NCBI GenBank assembly: GCA_005805305.1
Contig: SYMW01000221.1
Location: 1 to 37,064, forward strand
Source: Verrucomicrobiales bacterium
Lineage (GTDB): Bacteria; Verrucomicrobiota; Verrucomicrobiia; Limisphaerales; F1-80-MAGS106
DNA length: 37,064 bases
Direction of reading: 5' to 3'
Part shown: one piece after another, positions 26,701-34,096 of the stretch
How positions within the stretch are numbered: position 1 is the first letter of the stretch
Layout of the letters: each line of letters starts with the position of its first letter
Position numbers and translations under genes: made by a program
The notes under the pieces: generated by a model
What the model was told of the DNA's origin: nothing
Database searches by the model: none
The model's input: only the letters and a program-made list of their open reading frames with translations

Positions 26701-27458
26701 TTCGCCAGCGTTTTCCGACTCATGAATCTTTTGCGCAAGCGAGTCTTTCGGAGATATTTCAAGATCGGCTGAAGTCGGCGCGGCGACTCGAGGCGGCCAC
26801 TTTGGAATCGATGGTTTTTATGAACAGGGGCGGTCGTTTCGAAGCGCGGGCGCTGCCGCGCGAGGCGCAATGGGCGCCAGCGTTTGCGGTCGTGGCGGGG
26901 GATTGCGATGGGGATGGTTTGGAGGACTTGTTTGTTAGCCAGAATTTTTTTGCGGCGCAGCCCATGACGTCTCGGAGCGATGCGGGCCGAGGGCTGTGGC
27001 TTCGTGGGGACGGGAAGGGCGGATTCATCCCTATGCCTGGCCAAATAAGCGGTGTGACGGTTTACGGGGAGCAACGGGGGGCGGCGGTGGCAGACTATGA
27101 CGGCGACGGGAGGCTTGATTTGGCGGTGACACAGAACGGGGCCGACACTCATTTGTATCGCAACCAGGGCGCGAAGCGGGGGATGCGGGTGCGTTTGCGG
27201 GCGGGCGCCGATAATCCGTCCGGGGTGGGGGCGGCGGTGAGGATGGTTTTTGGGGAAATGCAGGGACCGGTGAAAGAAGTGCGTTGTGGCGCCGGTTACT
27301 GGTCGCAGGATTCTGCCGTTTTGGTGTTTGGAATGCCGCGTGAGGCATCGGCGGTGTGGGTGCGATGGCCGGGTGGGGCGGAGGCTACGTACGCCGCGCC
27401 GCCGGGAGCGTTGGACATCCGGATCAGCATTGACGGTCGGGTTGAGAAAATGCCCTAG
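23736..27458 (+). CDS. Exported FG-GAP/VCBS-repeat protein with two ASPIC/UnbV segments, paralogue 2
   Basis: The protein has 1,240 residues from GTG 23736; this start shares bases with the stop of paralogue 1 (GTGA), which points to translational coupling. A signal peptide is visible (SIFGWGALAALVWSLTQTGLAG). The architecture is the same as paralogue 1: 13 DxDxDG-like loops in the same order (GDVDGDGWCDLYF through ADYDGDGRLDLAV). A mid ASPIC/UnbV segment (VAVRLRGRAPNTAGVGGVIR) and a C-terminal one (GMRVRLRAGADNPSGVGAAV) are both present. Long stretches such as FVDFFVVDMLSRS align with the neighbour almost residue for residue, so the pair arose by tandem duplication and has since diverged. 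The function is presumably calcium-dependent binding at the envelope; no catalytic site was recognised. Confidence 0.87.
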   Translation: MNRGRSIFGWGALAALVWSLTQTGLAGDGFLWVRGDGYRAASLPGSETGRVGFLSLTASHIGIGFTNKLDDRRSTLNRNLLSGSGVALGDVDGDGWCDLYFCGLDAPNRLYRNLGAWRFEDVTEASGLGFAAQDSTGAAFADVDGDGTLDLLVNGLGHGTRLFLNDGRGRFREATAQRGLSSKGGATSLALADIEGDGDLDLYIANFRPTTIKDELTTKFQIQTRGGRQVVAAVNGHPTTLPEYTNRFEFTPSGEVLEFGEPDFLYINDGKGYFSVASFTDGRFSDEEGRALTEPPRDWGLAVQFHDFTGDGAPDIYVCNDLFTPDRIWVNDGKGRFSALPRLALRNTSTFSMGVDFGDLNRDGFVDFFVVDMLSRSQARRQIQMADASATMWPIGLIDNRPQFSRNTLQIGRGDATFAEIAYYAGVEASEWSWGPIFLDVDLDGFEDILVTNGQLRDFQNGDVAERIEAAKASKHLSNLDLLQLMKSFPGLRTPNLIFRNKGDLTFEEISDRWGFATPGISQGMAVGDLDNDGDLDVVTNNLKDAPGVYRNETSAPRVAVRLRGRAPNTAGVGGVIRVTGGRVGQSQEMIAGGRYLSGDQAIRTFAAWSLTNRFDIEVTWRSGRCSTVRGAVGGMLYEIEEPVGAASAPEPQQRDGTEGKPIPLFQDVSDLIRHRHHETAFDDFAGQPLAPNRLSQLGPGVCWHDLDQDGFVDLAVGSGRGGAMGVFRNTGTGTFSRWEGAPLHRLPGRDQTSVLGFGTLLLVGLSNYEDGATNGGYVAVYDFNRKVSGESILGPQFSAGPLVMADVDSDGDLDLFVGGRVIPGRYPEATSSLLMRNDGGRFSVMQHWDKLGLVSGAVFSDLNADGVPELIMAVEWGPVRVFQRGRASASPEFFEEITEKLGLASFTGWWNGVTTGDFDGDGRLDIAASNWGLNTKYRASAAHPRLMYYGDFTGTGRMDAVEGAFDRELGKEVPERGLRNFSTVMPWIRQRFPTHESFAQASLSEIFQDRLKSARRLEAATLESMVFMNRGGRFEARALPREAQWAPAFAVVAGDCDGDGLEDLFVSQNFFAAQPMTSRSDAGRGLWLRGDGKGGFIPMPGQISGVTVYGEQRGAAVADYDGDGRLDLAVTQNGADTHLYRNQGAKRGMRVRLRAGADNPSGVGAAVRMVFGEMQGPVKEVRCGAGYWSQDSAVLVFGMPREASAVWVRWPGGAEATYAAPPGALDIRISIDGRVEKMP

Positions 27459-27778
27459 CTGGAATGCTGAAGATGAAGGGGCTTCGATTGGGAGTGATCG
27501 ATCGCCCGGTTTGAACACCGTTGTGGGCCAGATCCTCGCACGAATAGATGGATGTGTTTGGTGGCTGGTGCCATGATCGAATACTTACACGCCGAATTCA
27601 ATCATTGCCTTAGTTGCTCGTTTGAGGCACCCTAAATCAAGTGTTTCGGTTTGGCGTAGACCTTTGTCATGAGAGATCCGGTCTGAAGGCATTCACGAAA
27701 TTGTCACAAGTCCGCCATGTCCCGGAAAGTTTTCTTTTGCATCTATTGGGGTGTTGATACTTAACAGACACATTGGCT
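27459..27778. other. Intergenic region without recognised gene (320 bp)
   Basis: This stretch separates the FG-GAP pair from the prepilin-like gene. It is less GC-rich than the coding sequence around it, which fits a promoter region for the downstream gene. No clear sigma-70-type pair, hairpin terminator, RNA gene or repeat was identified. Confidence 0.4.
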
Positions 27779-28648
27779 ATGCAACTCTATGGAACACCGA
27801 GATACTGTCGAGCGGCCTTCTCCAGGATCGCTGGCGGCCGTTCGTTTACGGCATTCACTCTCATTGAGCTTTTGGTGGTCATCGCCATCATCGCCATTTT
27901 GGCGGGAATGCTGCTTCCTGCTTTGAGCAAGGCGAAAGAGCAGGGAAAGAAGGCGCGGTGCATCGGCAACCTGAAGCAGATAGGTTTGGCCTCAAGCATG
28001 TATGCGGATGATAACAACAATACTTACTTCCATGTTGGGCCCGGGGATCTTCCGAACGATGGGCAGTGGACATTGAATCCGAGGTCTACCGCGATCCTTC
28101 CCGCCAACCACAGTCTGGCTTATTGGGCGATCGGCTACTGGAGCTATTATAGCGGTGCCAAGGAAGTGTTCGGTTGTCCCAGTGCGAAAACCGTGGATGA
28201 ATGGCATGACGACAACCGGTATTACGCGAAGTCGTTTTGGAAGGACTCAACCTATGGGATGCACCAATACTTGCTCAAGCCCTATAATACCAAAACCATG
28301 GGGACGACTGGTCCATTGAAGGTGAGCAGTTACCAGAGTCCGCAGACCACTATTTTCTGCCAGGACGCGGCTGAGCAGAAGATGGAAGGACCCGAGGACA
28401 GCATCGGTGGATTTCCTGGCGCCACGCAAGTGTTGACGCAATGGATCGGCACTCCTCCAGGCAGGGGTGGGCTGGGTGTATCTTTATATAACGGTTACAG
28501 ATTTGAATGGGAATGGTGGCGGCACAGCAAGGTGTGCAATACTTTGTGGGTGCCTGGGAACGTGTCTGGATTGAAATTCAAGGATTACAAAGGGGTGGAC
28601 TATCGGTACTACACTGGAGAAGAACCGCTCGAGCAACCGCGTTTTTGA
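27779..28648 (+). CDS. Prepilin-like protein with N-terminal methylation motif
   Basis: The protein has 289 residues from ATG 27779; the track begins at a TTG two codons earlier. The leader is basic, followed by [20 protein letters not shown] and [36 protein letters not shown], the standard start of this family. The position of the C-terminal H-X9-DG motif is occupied by [14 protein letters not shown], where the Asp is replaced by Pro, so the motif is degenerate. A lipoprotein gene follows after 37 bp and is probably co-transcribed. No secretion machinery genes are nearby. It is likely an exported envelope protein of unknown role. Confidence 0.87.
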   Translation: MQLYGTPRYCRAAFSRIAGGRSFTAFTLIELLVVIAIIAILAGMLLPALSKAKEQGKKARCIGNLKQIGLASSMYADDNNNTYFHVGPGDLPNDGQWTLNPRSTAILPANHSLAYWAIGYWSYYSGAKEVFGCPSAKTVDEWHDDNRYYAKSFWKDSTYGMHQYLLKPYNTKTMGTTGPLKVSSYQSPQTTIFCQDAAEQKMEGPEDSIGGFPGATQVLTQWIGTPPGRGGLGVSLYNGYRFEWEWWRHSKVCNTLWVPGNVSGLKFKDYKGVDYRYYTGEEPLEQPRF

Positions 28649-28685
28649 TCGATCCTTCGCATCGGCAAGGCGGTTGAGTCCAAGT

Positions 28686-29084
28686 ATGAGAGGCTTTCGA
28701 AAGCACGCAGTTTTTTTTGTTTTTCTGTGCGCGTCCTTCGGCGTGACAGGATGCCGCAAGGAAGAGACACCTCCGGCGCCGTTGGCCGTGGAACAAGCCC
28801 CGGCGACACTTGAAGGCGCGTTCAAGCCAAAGGCTGATGAGCCGAAAATCGATCCTCAGATTCGTTCCCTGGTTGATGACGCGGTGATCGCGTTGACCAG
28901 CAAAAATTATGGACGGGCTCTTTTTATTCTGCAGAGCCTTTCTGGACGGTCGGATTTGACCGCGGAGCAGAGAGAGTTTGTCACACGTTCCATGCTGTCT
29001 GCCAACAAAGCGTTGGAAGAGCAAGCCAACAATGGAAATGTGGCTGCCCAGGAAGCGCTCGAACTTCGGCGCCGGACGAAATGA
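28686..29084 (+). CDS. Small lipoprotein of unknown function
   Basis: The protein has 132 residues from ATG 28686; the track adds four residues from a TTG. A signal peptide (FRKHAVFFVFLCASFG) ends in a lipobox VTGC with the lipidated Cys at residue 23, followed by a charged KEE and a Pro/Ala-rich linker. The remaining ~90 residues are helical (QIRSLVDDAVIALTSKNYGR and further), of a type resembling TPR-like repeats. No family was recognised. It sits directly behind the prepilin-like gene in the same direction, suggesting a shared transcript and envelope location. Confidence 0.72.
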   Translation: MRGFRKHAVFFVFLCASFGVTGCRKEETPPAPLAVEQAPATLEGAFKPKADEPKIDPQIRSLVDDAVIALTSKNYGRALFILQSLSGRSDLTAEQREFVTRSMLSANKALEEQANNGNVAAQEALELRRRTK

Positions 29085-29485
29085 AACGCCATCTGCTTAA
29101 TCGATTTGCCGTTCATTTAGGCAAAGCTCCGAGGTTGAGTTGCCGCTACCTACCGCTCTCAGGATTCGCGTCGGTGGCGGATCTCCCCTTTCAGCCACGC
29201 GAAGTTCTGGATGATCGCTTCTAAGCCGTGACTATGCACTACTCGGCAGGGTTGAGGGGCCGCGCGGAGGTGATTCTGTTGAGCCCAATTGAAGATTTAC
29301 CGAGTTTTCACCTGCCACGGGCTCGTGAGAGAAACGAGAGGAAGCGAAATGACTCGTCGTGCTGTGCCATCCAGGCTGAGCGGCAGCGCAGCCCTGTCTT
29401 TTTCGCTGAGTTGTCACGTCTCAGGCGCCCCAAACAGATTTCCAACCCTAGATTCAGAAACATCGAAACATAATCCTAAACAAGC
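29085..29485. other. Intergenic region without recognised gene (401 bp)
   Basis: Short ORFs here (for example 29228-29473 and 29289-29489) overlap one another in different frames, lack ribosome binding sites and have Arg/Ser-rich composition, so none is accepted. The region probably contains the promoter for the large repeat protein that starts at 29486; no clear element could be named. Confidence 0.4.
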
Positions 29486-32400
29486 ATGAAACTCAAACCT
29501 CAACTGATACTAGCCGCCTGGGCTTTGTTAACACCAGCGGCCGCGCTCCTAGGGCAGGTGCAGATCACCCTGCCGGTGCCAATCCACTTGGAGACATTCG
29601 ATTCCGTGGAAGAAGGCAAGCTGCCTCCCGGATGGTCGGTCGTGAACTTTACCGATGAAGTGACTCCAGGTGAGGATCTCGACGATCCAAAATCAGATTC
29701 CTACAAGAATTGGGTGGTGATTTCCAAAGAGCGGGTGCTCTCGAATGCCTGGGAAGGGCCGAGGCGATTGTCCATCGCTCCAAGCCAGTTCGTGAACGGC
29801 GTGCTCGTCACCAACATCATGGAAGGCAGGTTCATTTATGCCGAATCAGACGTTAGAGGAGGCAGTCAGGTGCAATATCTGTTTTCGCCCGATTTCGATC
29901 TCACCGGCAAGAGCAGCATCTTTTTGTCCTTCCACAGCATGTACGAACAAAACCAGGATAGCATTGGCTCGGTGGAGTACTCCGTCGACCAAGGCAACAC
30001 ATGGTTGCCGATCATTTACATGATTGATGGGCCCGACATCAAGCGCGCTGCGGACGGCAGCGTGGACGGCTACGAGACGCTTAACGCGATCAACGCCGAC
30101 ACGGCGGCCTTGATCGACCCCGTCACGGGCGAGGATGTGGGACGCCGCTACGGCGCGTTTATCGGTGTGAGCTCAAATCGCTGGTCCACCCTGGGATCGT
30201 TCATCAGCGCGCGGGTCAACGACGATTCCGTCGAGTCCAAGCGCATCGAGCTCTTCAAGCTGGACAAGGCCGACAACCAGTCGAAAGTGCGGATTCGATT
30301 CGCCCAAGCCGGCACGGGTAGCTGGTACTTTGGGGTCGACAATTTCGGGCTCTATTCCATTGTTCAGACTAAGGCTGGCCGGCCCACGGTCAAGGTCCCA
30401 GCCGAAGTCAGTTTTTTCGATGCCACCACTTTCACCGGATCGGCATTTGTTCCCGCCACGCCTGGCCAGACGCACGGCCTAAGTGTTTGGCAAATCTCGG
30501 ATTCCCCCGCGTTTGGCGTCGATAAAGGTCTTGCCAACGTTTCCGAGACCTACTCATCCAGCAAAAATCTGACCTCCCTCAGTGTGCTGTTGGGCCGTGT
30601 AGTTCCCGGGCAGACCTATTACGTCTCGGTCCAATACAAAGATGCGAGCGGCGCGGGCAGCGATTTTTCAGAGCCCGTCGCGTTCAAAGTGACAGGCACT
30701 TTTCCGTCGCCATTGTTCTCGGAGACTTTTGAATCCACAGCTCCTGGGGAAGTGCCAACCGGATGGACGGCGACGCATCAGACCGATGGTGAAACCGGCG
30801 CCTTTGATCCGGCCGATTTTCGCTCGGACAACTACTTGAATTGGACGGTGGTTCCTTTCGACGTTCTGACGACATTTGGCGGGGATAGAGTGAACAATAC
30901 CACCGTGGTGAATGGGAAGAGCCTCTATGCGGTTTCAGACGGGCGCACGGGGAATCAGATTCAGATCATCACCACTCCCGACTTAAATCTCGCCGGGAAG
31001 AACAACATCTGGCTTTCTTACAAAAGCAATTACAAGCAGAATCAGGACAGCTTCGGAGGCGTGGAATATAGCGTGGACGGAGGCGTTACATGGTTGCCAG
31101 TAATCTACATGATCGACACGCCGGACATCTCCATCGGGGCTGACGGTTCGATCGACGCGGCGAAAACTTTGACCACTACGGCCGGGGACATCGCCAAGGT
31201 GATCGACTCAGCCACGAGCGAACGGGTCGCGGCTGGGTCGTACGGTGATTTTATCCTGGCCAAACCGCTGGCGTCGCTGGGCGCTTTTATTAGCGGACGT
31301 TTGAATGACAACGACAACGAGTCCAAGCGCATAGAGCGTTTCCGGCTCACGGCTGCGGACAATCAGGCCAAAGTGCGCCTTCGTTTCGTGCAGGCCGGTA
31401 CCGATAGTTGGTTTTGGGGCATTGATGATGTCGGCCTGTATAGCATCGCGCCGTCGACGCCTGCCAAGACCGAGCCTGACGCGCCGACAATCAGTTTGCC
31501 TGCGTCCCTGTCGTTTCTGGATAAGAATCTGACATTCACGGGGTCCGCGTTCTCCGGGATTCTTCCGGCCGATGCGAATGCGCAAACGATCCTTCAGATT
31601 TCGGCGGCGGCCGATATCAATCCCACCAACGGCTTTAGCGCGGTGCTCGTGGTGGTGACCAACAGCGCGGGCGCCACGGCGATTTCGGCTTCCGCCGAAC
31701 GCCTGTTCCCGGGGCAAACGTATCATGTTGCCATGCAGTATAAGGACAAGAACGGAGTGACATCGCGATTCTCAACACCTGTTTCCTTCACGGTCGCGGC
31801 ATTGGGCGCGCCGATCTATTTTGAGGATTTTGAATCGACATCCGACTTCGGAGTGCCCGCGGGTTGGACATTATCCAACCAAACGGACACGGTCACCGCC
31901 GGGCTGGATCCCGCGAATCCCAAATCGGATAGTTACAAGGACTGGATCGTCGTGCCTTTCTCCACATTGACCGCTCTTGGCGGTGGGAGGGCGGATTTCC
32001 CGAGCGTGGTCTCGGGGAAGAGTTTGTACAGCGAGTCCGATAACCGAGGTGGGAATCAGATTCAGGTAGCCTTGAGTCCGGTTTACGATCTGCGAGGCCG
32101 GAGCGACGTCTCAATCGCGTTCAAGAGCAATTATGTGCAGAACCAGGATAGCATCGGAGTTTTGGAATACACGGTTGACGGACGCGCGACCTGGCTTCCG
32201 TTAAGCTATTTGGTGAACGACAAACCCAGCAACACGGACGTTGTTCGCGTCGCCGGAGTGATTGATCCAGTGGCGACTTTGAACACCACCGCTGGGGATA
32301 TTGCCAAGTCGATAGATCCGGCAACTGGATCACGGGTCGCGGCCGGCAAGTATGCGGACTTCATTTTGGCAAGTCCCATTTCTGCCCTCGGGCCGTTCAT

Positions 32401-32749
32401 CAGTGGACGCATCGACGATGACAAAACCGAATCACGGCGTTACGAGAGGTTCAGCCTTCCGGCTGCCGCCAATCAAGCGGCGGTGCAATTCCGCTTTGTC
32501 CAAGCTGGCACAGGCAGTTGGTGGTGGGCCATTGATGACTTGGGCATCTACGGCTCTGGTGCGGCGTTGCCAAAGATTGCGTTTGCTCGGCAAGGCGGCA
32601 ATATCGTCCTCACCTGGGGCGCTGGCGCGGTGCTTCAGAGCGCGCCCGCGGTCACTGGGCCATGGACAAACGTCGACGGTGCCAGCAGCGGTTTCAGCGC
32701 GCCTGTTTCGGATCAACAAAGATACTTCCGGTTGAACGTCGGGTTCTAG
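29486..32749 (+). CDS. Large exported protein of three tandem ~370-residue repeats
   Basis: The protein has 1,087 residues from ATG 29486. A signal peptide (LILAAWALLTPAAALLGQ) is followed by three copies of a long module at about residues 34-292, 409-654 and 777-1023. Each module opens with an ETFDS/ETFES/EDFES strand and a P.GW turn, contains QNQDSIG.VEYSVD and TWLP, then ESKRIE.F.L...NQ.KVR.RF.QAGT.SW, and ends in a DD.G(L/I)YS strand. Copies are joined by ~110-residue Fn3-like linkers containing a PGQTY(Y/H)V strand. The C-terminus (LQSAPAVTGPWTNVDGASSG) is a tail common in verrucomicrobial exported proteins. The modules look like beta-sandwich, carbohydrate- or surface-binding domains. 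No enzyme motif was seen. Confidence 0.8.
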   Translation: MKLKPQLILAAWALLTPAAALLGQVQITLPVPIHLETFDSVEEGKLPPGWSVVNFTDEVTPGEDLDDPKSDSYKNWVVISKERVLSNAWEGPRRLSIAPSQFVNGVLVTNIMEGRFIYAESDVRGGSQVQYLFSPDFDLTGKSSIFLSFHSMYEQNQDSIGSVEYSVDQGNTWLPIIYMIDGPDIKRAADGSVDGYETLNAINADTAALIDPVTGEDVGRRYGAFIGVSSNRWSTLGSFISARVNDDSVESKRIELFKLDKADNQSKVRIRFAQAGTGSWYFGVDNFGLYSIVQTKAGRPTVKVPAEVSFFDATTFTGSAFVPATPGQTHGLSVWQISDSPAFGVDKGLANVSETYSSSKNLTSLSVLLGRVVPGQTYYVSVQYKDASGAGSDFSEPVAFKVTGTFPSPLFSETFESTAPGEVPTGWTATHQTDGETGAFDPADFRSDNYLNWTVVPFDVLTTFGGDRVNNTTVVNGKSLYAVSDGRTGNQIQIITTPDLNLAGKNNIWLSYKSNYKQNQDSFGGVEYSVDGGVTWLPVIYMIDTPDISIGADGSIDAAKTLTTTAGDIAKVIDSATSERVAAGSYGDFILAKPLASLGAFISGRLNDNDNESKRIERFRLTAADNQAKVRLRFVQAGTDSWFWGIDDVGLYSIAPSTPAKTEPDAPTISLPASLSFLDKNLTFTGSAFSGILPADANAQTILQISAAADINPTNGFSAVLVVVTNSAGATAISASAERLFPGQTYHVAMQYKDKNGVTSRFSTPVSFTVAALGAPIYFEDFESTSDFGVPAGWTLSNQTDTVTAGLDPANPKSDSYKDWIVVPFSTLTALGGGRADFPSVVSGKSLYSESDNRGGNQIQVALSPVYDLRGRSDVSIAFKSNYVQNQDSIGVLEYTVDGRATWLPLSYLVNDKPSNTDVVRVAGVIDPVATLNTTAGDIAKSIDPATGSRVAAGKYADFILASPISALGPFISGRIDDDKTESRRYERFSLPAAANQAAVQFRFVQAGTGSWWWAIDDLGIYGSGAALPKIAFARQGGNIVLTWGAGAVLQSAPAVTGPWTNVDGASSGFSAPVSDQQRYFRLNVGF
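29585..32560 (+). repeat. Three-fold internal repeat within the large exported protein
   Basis: Modules span roughly 29585-30360, 30712-31446 and 31816-32560, with a period near 1.1 kb including linkers. They agree at the protein level along their whole length (QNQDSIG or QNQDSFG, GKSLY..SD.R.GNQIQ in copies 2 and 3, QAGT.SW in all three). The DNA has diverged, so the duplication is old. Confidence 0.75.
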
Positions 32750-32802
32750 CATTTGGCCGGTACACGGGTCCCTGACCCTCGATTCCCGGGTTTGTCACAG
32801 CG

Positions 32803-32847
32803 GGTTCTGGGCGCGCCAGCCGATGGCGTCCCAGAACCTTTTTTTTT
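32803..32847 (+). terminator. Strong rho-independent terminator after the three-repeat protein
   Basis: GGTTCTGGG (32803-32811) pairs perfectly with CCCAGAACC (32830-32838), and an inner CGCCA/TGGCG stem extends it. Nine consecutive T residues follow (32839-32847). It lies 54 bp after the stop of the large exported protein and isolates it from the DUF1080 gene. Confidence 0.93.
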
Positions 32848-32890
32848 CGTGTCGCCTGTCGACACGGATTCCCTCAGTATCACGGGCATC

Positions 32891-33580
32891 ATGATTCGAT
32901 TCCTGTTGATCTTCAGTCCCCTCATAGCCTTGGCGGCGTGGTTCCTTAGCTCCGCTCAAGCCGCATCGACTGCCGAATGGAATCCCCTTTTCGATGGGAA
33001 GACCCTTAATGGCTGGGTGCAGCGAGGGGGCAAGGCAAAGTTTAGTGTTGCTCACGGGGAGATAGTCGGTTCGTCGGTCCCGGGCACTGGGAATTCGTTC
33101 TTATGCACGACCCGTGACTACACGAACTTTGTCCTGGAACTGGATTTTAAGACCGTTTCCGGATTGAACTCAGGGGTTCAAATACGAAGCCATGCCTTTG
33201 ATGTCCCGACGGAGTTCGATCACAACGGCAAGGTGATCCGCATCCCGGCGGGGCGCGTGCACGGGTACCAAATAGAAATAGACCCTTCGGAGCGCGCCTG
33301 GAGTGGCGGCGTTTTTGAGGAAGGCCGCCGAGGCTGGCTGGGCAATCTCAAGACCAATGAAGCAGCTCGAGCGACTTACAGGTCGAACGACTGGAATCAG
33401 TTTCGGATCGAAGCCACTGCGGGAATGATCAAAACGTCGATAAACGGAGTGCCCGCGGTGGGATTGAAGGACGCGGTTACTCGTTCGGGCTTCGTTGGCT
33501 TACAGGTTCACGGGGTCGGCAACCGGACGAATGTGATGGAAGTTCGGTTCAGAAACATTCGCATTCAGGAGCTGCCGTGA
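32891..33580 (+). CDS. Exported DUF1080 (3-keto-disaccharide hydrolase-like) protein
   Basis: The protein has 229 residues from ATG 32891. The track start at 32753 runs through the terminator hairpin and cannot be right. The signal peptide is RFLLIFSPLIALAAWFLSSAQA. The DUF1080 concanavalin-like domain covers the rest: WNPLFDGKTLNGWVQRGGKA at the start, FVLELDFKTVSGLNSGVQIR in the middle, YQIEIDPSERAWSGGVFEEG, and a final FVGLQVHG...VRFRNIRIQEL. Members hydrolyse 3-keto-glycosides or bind sugars; many are found in Verrucomicrobiota and Planctomycetota. It is a single-domain form of normal length with no operon partner. Confidence 0.9.
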   Translation: MIRFLLIFSPLIALAAWFLSSAQAASTAEWNPLFDGKTLNGWVQRGGKAKFSVAHGEIVGSSVPGTGNSFLCTTRDYTNFVLELDFKTVSGLNSGVQIRSHAFDVPTEFDHNGKVIRIPAGRVHGYQIEIDPSERAWSGGVFEEGRRGWLGNLKTNEAARATYRSNDWNQFRIEATAGMIKTSINGVPAVGLKDAVTRSGFVGLQVHGVGNRTNVMEVRFRNIRIQELP

Positions 33581-33584
33581 TGTC

Positions 33585-33895
33585 AGACCTCAGAATCTCT
33601 GAGGCAAGTTGTGAAAAAGAATTGAGTGTTCGTTTCCCGCAAAACAACGCCCTCTCCCCATCGGATGGGGCGAGGGAGCTGGTAGCAGTGAGGATTTCAA
33701 CCTTAAGACGGCAGTTGAACCTCGTGGAGATTTGCTAAAGCCTGGATGAGAAAGATTTGACGAAGATCGAGGCGTATCCTTTATGGATCTGGTGAGTGAT
33801 TCGGAAGAATTGTATCGCCAGGATCTTGCGAAGATTCGCCAGGGGCACCAGCCGTTTTAAGGTTCAAGGAAATGGAAAACGATTTGTTGGCAACG
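33585..33895. repeat. Interspersed repeat, copy A (split by a MITE-like insertion)
   Basis: The copy begins AGACCTCAGAATCTCTGAGG and ends GATTTGTTGGCAACG. It matches 36072-36228 over most of its length (for example AAAGAATTGAGTGTTCGTTT and CCCCATCGGATGGGGCGA). It differs by scattered substitutions, a 12-bp gap near CGCCCT, and a 162-bp insertion at 33701-33862. The start is a small palindrome, CCTCAGA/TCTGAGG. Confidence 0.8.
33701..33862. mobile_element. 162-bp MITE-like insertion with TIRs and 5-bp target duplication
   Basis: The left end CCTTAAGACGGC (33701-33712) and the reverse complement of the right end, CCTTAAAACGGC (33851-33862), agree at 11 of 12 positions. TTCAA flanks both sides (33696-33700 and 33863-33867). 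The related repeat at 36072-36228 carries the uninterrupted sequence GATTTCAAGGAAATGG, which is the expected empty site with one TTCAA. There is no transposase gene, so movement would need an enzyme supplied elsewhere. The interior contains a short open frame at 33783-33860. Confidence 0.82.
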
Positions 33896-34096
33896 CGAGT
33901 TTGTCCGAGCGCATCCCGTCAGGTTCCTCGGGTATAATGCACTGGAGGTCAGGCGTCACCATTGGCTCGCATCGAATTCATTCGTCGGCCTGTTTGGCTC
34001 ACCACGTTCGCGGAATCTTCGGCTTGGCCGATTCGTCTTTTTTGGACAAGGAGCGGCGACTGATCCCGGGGTTTCCCGTTTTCTTCCCGATCGCGG

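Noticed and set aside
26031-27518. 495-residue minus-strand ORF
   Set aside because: It is antisense to FG-GAP paralogue 2; GC-rich codon bias leaves the opposite frame open. Composition is Arg/His/Pro-rich.
32753-32890. Upstream extension of the DUF1080 ORF
   Set aside because: It runs through a strong terminator hairpin and T-run; the signal peptide starts at ATG 32891.
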